From Parasitella parasitica (taxonomy: Eukaryota; Mucoromycota; Mucoromycetes; Mucorales; Mucoraceae): a stretch of 64,000 nt of DNA. Both the position numbers and the translations under genes were made by a program. The notes beneath the pieces were generated by a model. It had not been told where the DNA came from. It did no database searches and was given only the letters and a program-made list of their open reading frames with translations. Position 1 is the first letter of the stretch, and every line of letters starts with the position of its first letter. Of this stretch, positions 8,812 to 20,399 are shown piece by piece. Location: positions 1,997 to 65,996 of the forward strand of contig MU619317.1 in NCBI GenBank assembly GCA_025201805.1, written 5' to 3'.

Positions 8812-11156
8812 ATGACAGATCTTGCTGCAGAATACCTCGTCCTTTGGGCATCTCAGACTGGCAATGCTGAATGGATCGCTAAGAATATTCATACCGAGGC
8901 AGGAAAGAAAGGCTATAAAGGCGAATGCTTTGTTATGGATGAATTTGATCTGGTATGGTCATGCTTTATTATCTGTGATCCCGCTAACCGACATGTGCTG
9001 TTGTAGGCTCCACTGCAGAAGGCTGGAATTATCATTATGGTTAGTTCCAACACTGGTGATGGTGACTCACCGGATAACTCGCTCAAGTTTTGGAGATTCT
9101 TGCGTCGCAACAAGGACAAGACTTATCTTGCAAATACTCGATTTACTGTTTTGGGTCTAGGCGATAGCAATTATTCCAATTTCAACAACAGTGGCAAAAA
9201 ATTGGAAAAGAAATTCAGAGATTTAGGAGCCAAAGTGTTTTACGAAAAGGGCTTGGCTGACGATGCGGAAGGGTAAGTGTCGGCCATGTATTTGTCAGCA
9301 AACCAAACTAAATCTGCGAATAGTTTGGAGAACATTGTTGACCCTTGGATTGAAAAGCTATGGGAAGTCTTACCTACAGTGCTGAAACAAGATGGCAGCG
9401 CATCAATTGAGTCATCCGTAGCCCGCGAAAAAGAATTGGAGAAAGAAATGACAGAATTGACCATCAATCCCGTCGACGTTCCTTATTCAATGAAGAATCG
9501 CAAAAAGGATCTTCCTGAGCTAGTTCAAAAATACACCAACTTGGATAATACGTTAGTCGATAACTATACCATGGACAATAGAAAAGAAATGTTACCAGGA
9601 AAGGTGGCTGATTATACGCAACTACATAACACACTTGTGAACGGCAAAAACAAGATCTTCAAGAGCGGATTTCCTCTGGCAATCAGCTTGGCTGGGCTAG
9701 AAGCAGGTGTTAAATTAACTGGACTGCCACGAGTATCTGTTCCTGTGGCAAACCTTACCAAATTAGGCGGTCAAAAAACGGAAGACATGTCAGGCAAGGT
9801 GCCTGATTTTGTGTCTACACCCGTTCCGATCACTTACGCCCCTGTCACCATGGTGTCTTGTTTAACTGCTCCTGATGCTGTTAAACGCACATTAGAGGTT
9901 GAACTAGAGATTGGTCAAGATAACCAATTCGAACCTGGAGATGCATTTGGCGTATTGGCTCCTAATGACGAAGAGCTAGTGGAGGCTATTTTGAATAGAT
10001 TGGGAGTACCTGAGGAGGAGTTTCATCATCTTTACAAGGTGGGAGGCGAGAATTTGCCAACTCATTTACAAAAAGCAACCTCCACGACACTGATTGAGTT
10101 GTTTCGTTATGCAGTAGATTTGACCAGCCATCCTCGCAAAGCACTCTTTAGAATGCTTGCGGACAGCACGACAGACCCCAAGGAGAAGTTGACATTGATG
10201 TATATCTGTAGCAAGCAAGGCATCGCCACATTCAACGCTATCCGTGAGGAATCACCTACTTTACTGGATATCCTTGAGACATTTCCCAATTGCCATCCCA
10301 GTATCGACCGTCTTTTGGATTTGCTACCTGCACACATGCCTCGTTTCTACTCTATCTCAAGTTCTCCTCTCAAACGTCAGGGTAAAATTCGGTTTGCTTT
10401 TAATGTGGTCGAGTACATTACAGCTGGCAAAGCTCAGCGTAAGGGTGTGGCCACTCCTTGGATTGACAAGATCACCAGCTTGATCCCTAGCCGTTCGACA
10501 CCTATCAATGTTGAGATTGCTGTAACTCAAGATATCAAGGTGCCCATGTATATTCGTCAGAATGCAAATGCTTTTGTCTTACCTCAGGAAACTGAACGTC
10601 CATTAGTACTGATTGGTCCTGGTACTGGTATCGCTCCCTTTATCGGTTTTTTGGAGCATCGTCAAACACAACGCAACATTCGTCTTTCGATGGGTGGCAT
10701 TGGTCATCAACCTAGTCAGCAAATCCGTGATTCGTTTGGGCCCATTTACCTCTATTATGGTTTCCGTGAAAAAGCCAAGGACTTTTTGTTTGAAAAAGAG
10801 ATTCGTGAGTTTGAGAATGATGGCACCATTTCTCTTTTGAGAATTGCAGAGAGTCGGGCTGCTGATGCACCTAAAGTCTATGTTCAAGATTTGATCAAAC
10901 AAGATTCTGCTAGATTATATGATTTGATTGTGCACAAGGATGCTGCTATATATATCTGTGGTGATGCCAAAGGCATGGCTAAAGACGTCCAAAATTCCTT
11001 GGCTGAAATACTTGAGGAGCATCAAAAGATTGACTTGTTAGAAGCAAACAAGACTTTGGTTAGTTGGATTTCTTCAAAAAAGTATCTTAGGGATTTGGTA
11101 AGTTGCAGCGCCATTTGTGATAAACATCAATTAACGATCAATATTAGTGGGCCTAA
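8812..11156 (+). CDS. MTRR: methionine synthase reductase (diflavin reductase)
   Basis: Cytosolic diflavin enzyme that passes electrons from NADPH through FAD and FMN to reactivate cobalamin-dependent methionine synthase. Exons 8812-8952, 9007-9272, 9324-11097 and 11148-11156 give 729 residues (human about 700). Domains in order: flavodoxin-like FMN domain (ASQTGNAE, SSNTGDGDSP, LGLGDSNYSNF), an extended linker of about 100 residues, FAD domain (RFYSISSSP) and NADPH domain (GPGTGIAPFIGFLEHR, YICGDAKGMAKDV). The segment FRDLGAKVFYEKGLADDAEG is typical of MTRR rather than cytochrome P450 reductase or Tah18, and there is no N-terminal membrane anchor. The last exon is only 9 nt (Trp-Ala-stop); it restores the C-terminal aromatic residue that stacks on FAD in this family. 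Reading through the last intron instead adds 30 unrelated residues, so the spliced end is preferred. Confidence 0.85.
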
Positions 11157-11381
11157 GTTCATACGCTGCTCAACGATTTGTGAATAGCTCATTAATACAC
11201 ATTGTCATTCAACACTTGATTTAGAAAATAAAAAATGTCGACTTTAATACAAAAAACGCACTGGTAGACATCTAGCTTGGTTGACCTTGCCCAGCATTGA
11301 ACTTTTTACATGTATTAAACAACGGCATATTATGTATGATCTTTATGCTAGAGCTGATGCTTATTCCTTCAAGTTTATATT

Positions 11382-13288
11382 TTACTGTGTCTTTGTTTTG
11401 GGTGAATCAGCAGCATGAATGAACTGAGTAACTGTAAATTGGCGATAAAGATAATAACCAAACAATAAAGTGAATAACCCGCAACTAATTAGCACATTCA
11501 AAACTGTATAAATATCTGGCAAACTTGCTGGTGCGTCGATAAATTCCTCTGCAACATGCCAAATAATAAACATAACGTGCACACCCTATAAGGAGCTGTG
11601 TAAAGATCTTGCTCAAATACCATTAAGACACACTTACCAAAGTACCGAGTCTCGCAGCTAAGCATGTAGTGGCACCATATCCTCCTACAAGCCAATTCCA
11701 CATTATGCTGGTGATGTAATACGGTATTACCAGCCCTTCTCTCTTTAATAATGGGAACATACTAAACATGGCTACATTCATAAACATTGTAGTTGCAATG
11801 GGTTCTTCCAAAACGAGCAGCGTAACAGGTAGTAATGGCAACAAGATGGATTTCTCGTGCACCTGGAAAGAAAATAGGAAGAATCCTAGCGACGAATTGA
11901 TCATCGCATAGAGAAATCTTCTCCTGGACGGCGCTAATCCTAAGTGAATGCCAACGGGAATGACCACAGCAAGTGTAGCAAGTAAACTGTTTTCGTCAAT
12001 CATCATAAACATATCCAGACCAAATCTCCTTACCTTAGTTTTACAGCCGATTCTAGAGCCATGATTTGTCGCAATTTGATAACAACATTAATAGCACACC
12101 AGACATTGGCAACTTTATCCTCATAAAGGCCACGAGCGACAGGAAAGATGCGTATCAAAACCTGCTTGATATCTTCAACTGAGCTTAGCCAAGGATAGAA
12201 TAACACACCGAATGTTACTATTACAGAAACGCCTAATTTCACAAACAAGACAACCCCATTTCTCTCGGTAAAGCACCTTCCTAAGAGGAAAGCAAATACG
12301 GCGGGAGCATAATACAAGGCCATCTGCTTGAATCCCAGCGATAAGCAAAAGAAGACGGACCCTGATACAAAACGCTTTGTCATGAAGCAATTGATAGCCC
12401 ATAAAGTAAATCCCAACATGACGCTGTTGAATCTACATGGACAAAATCAGTAATTACTTTTTCCTGCTATTCGACAAAGCACATTACTGAAAATGGGCAT
12501 GATCAATCATTATCAATGCAGGCTGCATCAAGATCAATACGGCAGCCATGTGCTTTTTGAGGTATCCATTTGATCCATACACGACTTGGCAAAACACAAG
12601 TACAGCCGGCATGTAGATCATGGCCTCAGATACAAACACTGTCGATCTCATGAATAATTTGCTCGACTCTGTCTCGATGCCTCTCGATGTGTCCAAAGCA
12701 AACCATGACGCGTTTATCTTTGACCCTCTACAATACTCATTAGTTTTGCTTGCCTTAGCATTAAGCCTCTTCGCTTACATGATGCCACATAACCAGCTAT
12801 GGAAGGCTGTCAAGGGTGGATAATCCAAACCCCACCACTGCAAGTCATACCTGTACCATTTGGAAGTTGGCAGATTTATTGTGATTTCCATCCAATGTCG
12901 CTGTGCTTCATAATCCCCGTACATTGGAGGTGTATTATAACCTAATGACATAGAAACCCACACGCACACGTAAGAGACCTTTGCTTAGTCTCAAGTTGTA
13001 GTAATTTTTTTTTATTTTACCAGAATATGGGTTTAGAGCAACCATCCAACGTATCAATGAGGCAAACAAGATTGCTATTAGCGGCACTGTCCATAGTGTT
13101 TGGTTTTGTATAAGTCTCTGGAGAGACCTTTTAACAGGGCTGTTGATAAACAAGGACGGTGTATTATCCTTTATCATGTACTTGTGTATGCAGGTTAAGC
13201 AAGAAAAGCATTTTATCAAGTTTTCATTAAAGGGGTGATATGAAAACTCAGTCTGCGAGACACACTTTGAATGTGACTCTTTCAACAT
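11382..13288 (-). CDS. ALG6: dolichyl-P-Glc:Man9GlcNAc2-PP-dolichol alpha-1,3-glucosyltransferase
   Basis: ER membrane enzyme adding the first glucose to the lipid-linked oligosaccharide used for N-glycosylation. Exons (minus strand) 13288-13021, 12941-12779, 12727-12488, 12432-12034, 11986-11638 and 11585-11382 join in frame to 540 residues (yeast 544). The first luminal loop has the family signatures [14 protein letters not shown] (catalytic acidic residue) and [15 protein letters not shown]; further on are [23 protein letters not shown] (joined across an intron) and [17 protein letters not shown]. Many hydrophobic segments follow, ending in a cytosolic tail KTKTQ. The start is the least sure point: Met at 13288 gives a longer N-terminus, and an in-frame Met 37 codons downstream is possible. 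It converges on the reductase gene, 225 bp between stops. Confidence 0.93.
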
Positions 13289-13678
13289 GGAGCATTGTGA
13301 TCAATGTCAAAGATGTTAAACGTTGCATTTTGGTAGCTTACGATATCGTAAGGTTTATGGCATAATCTTGTTACTTTATCTTATTGTCGAAATGATTATG
13401 TTTTGTCTTTAGAATTATTTAATCCTACTGGTTTACTAAAAGCAATGTCAAGTTTTTCTCAAAAGATGTAAAATATCAGATCAACCTAGGTGACCAGATT
13501 GTTGCTAGTAAATTTTATTCAAAAGACAAGTTGATTCTGGACTTATACAAAAGCCAGAGAAAACGCAAGATTTTCCAACACATGGTCAATCAACATGTGT
13601 CTGATGACAATTCGTTATAAATGAAGACTTTTCGAGAAAGGTATATAATATCTTGTTTTGCTTTCTCAAATCTTCAAG

Positions 13679-14559
13679 ATGAGTGAGCCTAGTACACCTA
13701 AAAGAATATTCTTAATTCGAAACAAAGTAACTGCGTGTAGACTTGAGCGGGTAGAGCAGTTCCTACATTGGAAAAAAAAAGATTTTTGTTTATGGGAATC
13801 ATTTTGTACGGCGGATTATATTGTAACAGAGCTAAAAAGCCCCTCTCGTATTATGAGAAACACAGCGCAGGTATAAACAGACAAATATATCTATCACTTA
13901 GACACATTAATCGACTGAAATACTCATAAATATATCGTAGTCGACATGTCCGGTGATACACATTAATTGGCTTTTTGAAAGGTGACAAATACCGGTATCT
14001 AATATCTATCGATCATACATCTAACATTCTGTGTATATATTACAGTCTTCGCTCAAGGAAGGTTTTGGAACCAGACAATTATATAATCAATGTGTCAGCT
14101 TTCAGGACGAAAGATGTGTCATCACCATTCAGGCCTTTACCGAAGCAAATGAAATGGAGTCAATTAGCAGACAGACGCAATAAAGCCAATAATACTACAC
14201 ATTTTACAGCAACTTCAGAGAAGCGCTTACACTACGATCATAAGCGAGATCATGAGAAATCAAAGAAACGGTATGTTTTTATATTTTTCATGTAGTCTTT
14301 TTTCATTAATTGCCTTCTTAGACATAGGGAAACAAGAAGCAATGAGCTTCAATATATCGAAAGAGAATGCGCCCAAACCAAAAACGAAGGTTATATCAAG
14401 CAAGAAATACATCCCCTTGCTTCTATCAAGTCCGAGGCTCTGGTGAAGGAAGAATCTGAAATAGAAGAGTACTCTTTTTTACGCTTCGCTCTAACCAGAA
14501 GCTGCAGTTCCTCTTCTCTTGATTTTGAACATGAATCATCTTCTTTGACAAAGGTTTGA
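13679..14559 (+). CDS. small gene of unknown function, splicing unresolved
   Basis: The ATG at 13679 opens a 64-codon exon (to 13870, MSEPSTPKRIFLIRN...) ending in a good donor CAG/GTATAA. A TATATAATA motif lies about 35 bp upstream. The 3' part is also clear: an exon ending at about 14270 (HKRDHEKSKKR), a 51-bp intron, then a serine- and glutamate-rich exon to the TGA at 14557-14559. The middle is the problem. The best acceptor, TTACAG at 14045, enters a frame that stops near 14182 (ESISRQTQ), whereas the 3' exon lies in a different frame that is reachable only through a poor acceptor at about 14061. Either one short protein of about 109 residues ends at 14182, or there is an unusual splice or a frameshift. 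I recognise no domain. Confidence 0.4.
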
Positions 14560-15256
14560 ACATGATATACACTCGTTTTAGCACCGCTAATGCGTCTTGA
14601 AAGTTATAATTCGTCATTTAAGAATAAAGATATACTCGAGTGTCAATAACTTATTAACACATAAAACAAGAAGTTTTGGTTTCAAATAGGCGCACAGAAG
14701 TGAACAAGAAGTAGAGTAACTCGTTGTCAAGAAATCATTCTTTACACTTTTGTACAAGTATGAAGAAATCAAGCTGCGGTACAGGTTACTGCGCTTGCTG
14801 TGATAAGGTCGAAGACCATCATGGAGATTGTTAAAGTCATCTGTGCATGATAACTCAGATTAAGACTACAAAATAGATACTTGATCAGACGAGATGCTCA
14901 ACCAAGATCTCAGTTTTTCATATGAAAAGTTGCCTTTTTCTGTATAGTAAATATTGTTTTCATGAAGGAACTTTACATTGTTGAGCACTGCTGAGACACT
15001 TGCAAACACAATCAATTAGGTTTGAGCGAAAAAAAGTATGATTCATCGAGGGAAAAGCTGCTCAAATTGATGCTGGAATCCCGATATCGATAAAGAATTA
15101 ATTAGTAGAGTTGCAACAACAAAAAATAGCATTGTAAAAGACAGGATTGCTAAACAAAAAGTACGAAACCCGTTGCTAATCCTGCACTGCGTGCATAAAT
15201 AAATATGGAGGATGCTGGCGAGGTTATAAATTCTTTTTCTTCTTTGCTTCCTTATC
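14560..15256. other. intergenic
   Basis: No open frame or RNA gene that I can support. A TATAAA-like motif at about 15227 and pyrimidine-rich sequence immediately precede the P450 start. Confidence 0.6.
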
Positions 15257-17120
15257 ATGTACTTTCTAAACAATATCCTGAACAACATTAGGCCATCTCG
15301 CTTTGAAAAAGACCAGATTATTTTCCCCATTGTTAGTGTAGCTGCGGCGGCTACAATAGTATACTCGTCTTGCAAATTTATTTCGTATAAACAAAGCAAA
15401 CGGGGTAAAGAGATTCCTTCGCCAAAATGCGGCTACCCTTATGTTGGCCATATGTGGTCTTTTGGACCGCTGCCTGGAAGAACTGTTAGTAAATGGCATC
15501 AAGAATTAGGCCCTATCATCAAATTGCAAATGGGTCGTCGCATTTGGATTGTAGTTGATGACCCTGAGCTCGCTCACAAGATTTTTGTCACTCACGGTGC
15601 CGATACATCCTATCGAGCTTACGGCACGTACGCAGAAAAATATTTTAGCAACGGGGCCAGGTAAACTTGCTGATACATTGTATACATATATCACTTGAAA
15701 CCAACTGTTGCTTCATTAATACAGAGGAATCGCCTTTTCTCAGCCAGGTGCTCACTGGAATAAAAACCGCTCTGCAGGTATTGGTACATGTAATATATCA
15801 ACTGGTTGCAGCCTAATAATGGCATTTATAGCTTTATCTGTGCTTGGACCAAAGCAGATCAAAAACTATATGGAATCTATTACCAAAGAAACCTCTGACC
15901 TGGTCACTCGATTGCTTGAATCAACCGAAAAAAACGGATTTACTGACCCTTACAAGTTCAACGAATTGTGCTTTCTCAACGTAGTTTTTAAAGTTGCTTT
16001 TGGAAGACGATTTGACTCGGTTGATGATTCTGAATTCCTTCAAGTGATTCATATGATCGAAACGAGCATGAAATTTCTATCTTTGGAAAAAGATAAGCCA
16101 AATTTCTTGCCAATTATTTCAATTATTGATTATTTCGCTGGAACAGAGGCCAAAATGAAGCATTTTACAGATACTGTTCGTAATCCTACATTCAAAAGAT
16201 TCATCAAAGAGGCTTTGGAGAATGAGGGACCCAATGTTGTCAAATCTTTACAAGAAGGTGGGTTCGATTTGCCTGAAGAAGACATACTCGTACTGCTGGG
16301 TAAGTGGACAGTTTATATTCAAGGTTTAGAGTTGCTGATTTTGCTGCAGGCGATATCATTACTGGTGGCACCGATACACTATCGGTAACATTTAGCTGGA
16401 ATTTAGCAATCATGTGTCATCATCCTGAATTGCAAGAAAGAGTATCTCGTGAAATTGACAAGTTCATTCAAGTTCACGGCACAGTGCCAACCTTTACTGA
16501 GCGTACAGAGTTGCCAATGTGTATTTCGGTCATAAAAGAATGCATGAGATATAGGCCCACAACCTATTTTGGTCTTCCACATTCTACCAATAAGGACAGT
16601 AAGTGTAGCTTTTGATTGGTATTTTGTCGCATCCTATATCACTCACCGTGTGAGCAACATCTAGTTGAAGTTGATGGATACATACTCCCCAAGGGCTGTA
16701 CCATTATTACAAACATGGACAGTATGCATAAAAATTCCAAGCAATATCCTGTGCGTCCTGAAGAATTCATACCAGAGAGATTCATGAACAACCTCAAAAC
16801 TATGCAATCTTTAGCTAATGGAAAAATTGAGCAACGAGACAATTTTAACTTTGGTTGGGGCCGAAGACTCTGTCCAGGAAGTTACTTGGTACGTTAAATT
16901 ACTCGCATATACAATACTACAAAACTAAACCTTTTATAAGGCCGAGGTGCAGCTATTTAATGCGTTTGTCCAGGTATTTGCCAAGTGTAAGATCGAACCC
17001 ATCTCGCAGGACGAGTATCCAGACATAAAAGGTGCAAGAGAGAATGCAGGTTTGAACATTTTACCTCCTCCATACAGAGTCAGATTCGTCAGGCGCGAAG
17101 ATGCGCTTGTCAGTATATAA
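15257..17120 (+). CDS. cytochrome P450 monooxygenase
   Basis: Membrane-anchored haem-thiolate monooxygenase. Six exons, 15257-15660, 15725-15777, 15832-16299, 16350-16598, 16665-16888 and 16941-17120, join in frame to 525 residues, normal for a fungal P450. Residues about 23-40 are a hydrophobic anchor followed by a basic stretch and the proline-rich hinge KEIPSPKCGYP. Downstream are the oxygen-binding I-helix motif ITGGTDTLS, the K-helix ExxR (KECMRYRP), the PERF motif and the haem loop FGWGRRLCPG with the axial cysteine, which fits FxxGxRxCxG exactly. Family and substrate cannot be assigned from sequence alone; general resemblance is to P450s involved in secondary or xenobiotic metabolism rather than CYP51 or CYP61. 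It converges on the MHYT gene, 190 bp between stops. Confidence 0.93.
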
Positions 17121-17310
17121 TTTGAATCTTTGTGCACATCAATAAAGCAATAATTATCATAAAGGCGAATCCGCAGCAGATATCAGTCTATTGTGCTATT
17201 TATTTTCAAATATGCCAAGGTATTGGAGATGCTAAATTAAGATGTTACAATAAGGCCAGCTGGTGAATGCGTATATAAAAAGTGCACGCCGTTTCTATAT
17301 ACAAGTCTAG

Positions 17311-20300
17311 TTACATGTTGAAAGTTTCCTCATACATATTATTTAGCCACCAAAATCTAGCAGAAGGAGGTAGCAAGTTCAATGAAATCGGTGCTTGAGT
17401 AGTAGTAGATGAGGAGGGAACAGGACTTAATGGTATATTATTAGCGCCTTTTAGAACATTTGGCAAGAGATCTTTAGGGATATGGCTTATATCTAACGAG
17501 CCAATACCACCAGGAAATGTAAACTTGCTTCGTTTGGCTCGAGGCGGTGGTGGGAGTGAAGACAATGCTTGCGGCAGTGGTGAAGGCTGAGGCTGTTCAG
17601 CAGGATTGTAAGGCGCCAGAGCGTCCTTGTGTTGTTGCTTTTGTTCATCCTCGTCGTCAGAACCAACTTGAAATTCCTTGTTTCTAGCAGCCGTAGATTG
17701 ATATAGCCGTTGCTGAGTGAGGTAGGAATGAGGGGTTTTGTATTTGTTCTCCTCTGTGCGATATTTTTCCAGCGCTATCTGTGTAGAATGGTAAGTAAAG
17801 CTTCGATACATCGGAAATGGTGTGCATTTGATGGTTTCCGTAAGTGTTTGGTTGATGGCAAATCGAGTGCCTGGCGTGGTAATATGTGCCCTGAACAAGA
17901 TCAACTGGCATTGTCCTGCTCGTAGCGAAAATGCAGGGATATCCAGCACATCACCGTACAATTTTGCAGATTTTGCCAACGGTTTTCCATAGCTCGACGA
18001 GCCAATAAGTGATTTTGCAGCAGTCTCAAGGGCTCTGATGAATTGTGTATTAGAGTCTTCGAGCTCCAATGTCGGGACTGTAGATCCACTTGAATTTGAA
18101 GCAGACTCAAGGCATGATGTGATGTTGCTACCGAGTGAAGTGCTGTCCACCAATGTCCTAGCAGATCTAAAGCTTTGTTGTACAGACATTGGCAAAAAAT
18201 CATCAGCATCATGGATATGATCTTCAGCTACTTTGTTCTCTGAAAAGGGTTGCTTGCTCCTGTTGACACAAGAATCTAAGGTCGATATGTTGGTCAATGA
18301 TTGTCCGCTCAAGCTCAAGATGGTATTCTTTTGCTGTCTTGTGAGCGCAGTGGGTTTAGTGCCATCTTCCAACGTAAGTTGTACCATTGGAAAAGTGTAT
18401 CTCTTTTCTTTACTCACAATAAAGTAGGGCGCCTGGTTTGAGTTTTCTTGATCTTCTACTATTGCAAAAATGCCGACGAAAACGGCTTTGCAGATTTCGT
18501 TGTTCTTGAGTTCAAGCTGGTGCTTGTTGATAGGTGAGCCATACATGGAATAACTCAATGGTTTTATGGGTGTGTACATGGTTGCTGCTGTATCTGTCAT
18601 TTGCTGCATATCACGAAAGTAGTTCAGCATGTATTCAGAAGGCACCTTGAGTTTATCCCCCATTGTTTTAGAGATGAATACAGGCTCTGCAAATCGAAAA
18701 CCTATGGAAAGCAGATTGACTAAATCTTTGTTGGATTCGATCTTTTTGACCAAGAATATGTGGCGATCCTCGGCATTAGAGTCGCGAATAGATAGTCTAT
18801 TGCTGGCCGGCGTGGCTTCGTCTGAGGATGGATTGAATATATCGATTACAGTTGCATTTGCAGGAGTAGAGTAGCGCTGTTGTCGTCGTGATGTATCTTT
18901 TGAATTGCGATTTGTGAGTAACCATGACGCTGTACTACTGCTCCTTCGGAAAATGGGCATCTTGTTTTTTTCTTGTGAAAACATGCCCTTTTTTGAAATC
19001 GTATTTGTACTCATGACCGAATCGAATAGAAATCCAAGATCTGATAGACGCTGAAATCGCAACTCTTCTACCAGCTCGTGAGCAGCACCTATAAATAAAT
19101 CACTGATGGCGTTATAAGCGGCCGTATTAGCTGTAGATTGAGGCTCTTGGGGATGGCTTTCAGTATAGTCTGCTTCGCACTTTGATTTAGACCACTGCAT
19201 TGTAGTCTCGAATAATCGAATAAAAAGAGGATGGGCAGAAGTGAAATCCTATCCAAAATAGTCTTAGATGCAAAAGTAATACAGATCATGTTGTTGTTCT
19301 CTTACATTTTCTGGCATTTCGCTCACTATTTCTTTCATTGGCACTACTCCATCCACTTTAACCAGGATTCTGCCATTTGTATCAAAGAAAATTGTGTCCA
19401 AAATTAGCCTCTTTTGCGATTTCTTTTGGAAAGGCATTTTGCTATTTTCTATTTTCGCTTTAGCGACAATGGCAAAGAGAATTATACAGCCTGCTACAAC
19501 AATTGCCGAGATGATACCTATGAGAGCAGGAGTTGCAAGCACAGGTGTCGGTGGGCCAGTATGAGAGTCTCCTGGGTAATACATGGTTCCCACAAGCGCT
19601 GTGTAATGCATACCTAAATATGGACATATCGTGTAATTTGATATTAGCCAATATTATACACGAATATTATTGAGCTTGCATTCGTACCACATACAGCAAC
19701 CCCCATCAACATTGCGCACCCGAGGCGTTTGTACCATTGGTTCTCCCATTGCTCGCGTAGTTTGAAGAAAATCAAAAGAGCTCCTGTTACAGCACATACT
19801 GCGATGACTGAAGCTCCAATGACAAATGAAATTTTGTTTTTCATTTGAAAAAAATCAATGGCGATTTGACCTAATTGACCAGGGAAAAAAAATGTCAGCA
19901 TGTGTATCAGGAACCTAATTCATCAGTCAGGTACCTAAATAGTGCATAGACACGATGCCAAACTAGTAAAATGTCATTAGATATTGCATATATAGTCCAC
20001 ACAGAAAGTGTTTACCCCAGCAATAACGCCGCTCGGTATGATTCGAGCAATCTTTGCTTCCTCAGTAATCCCCACAAATGTAAAAGCTAAAAACATGGTA
20101 AGAATAGCTACAAATAGACTAGCAAAGGTGAATCCGGCCGAGTAGGATAGTTGATAATGATCCCCATTCTCCAAAATGATTGTCAAACTGTTGTTTCCAA
20201 TAAAATGCATCGACCAGATGCCAACACCGCCCATTGAGCATGCTGCTGCAAATAATAAAAACCAATTGTAATGTCCACGCATATGTGTACGTCTTTGCAG

Positions 20301-20399
20301 TAGTTCCAATGTTGTCAATGCTCCCATCACTGCAATCAAATAGCTGACAAAAATAATGCCACCATTGTATGTTTGAAGTGCTTCCAGTTTTTGATCCAT
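17311..20399 (-). CDS. MHYT-domain seven-helix membrane protein with long cytosolic tail
   Basis: Putative integral membrane sensor. Exons (minus) 20399-20016, 19962-19935, 19870-19688, 19613-19306 and 19248-17311 join in frame to 946 residues. The N-terminal 300 residues hold seven hydrophobic helices with three MHYT-type motifs at helix ends: SMHFIGN, SMHYLGQ (spanning the 28-nt second exon) and GMHYTAL (at the exon 3-4 junction). In this family these His/Met/Tyr residues are proposed to bind a metal, probably copper, and sense a diatomic gas. The C-terminal 640 residues are cytosolic, with a region VEELRFQRLSDLGFLFDSV and long Ser/Thr-, Gln- and Pro-rich stretches, but no GGDEF or EAL catalytic domain as in bacterial relatives. 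The tail has no fold I recognise. Fungal homologues exist but have no established role. Confidence 0.85.
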
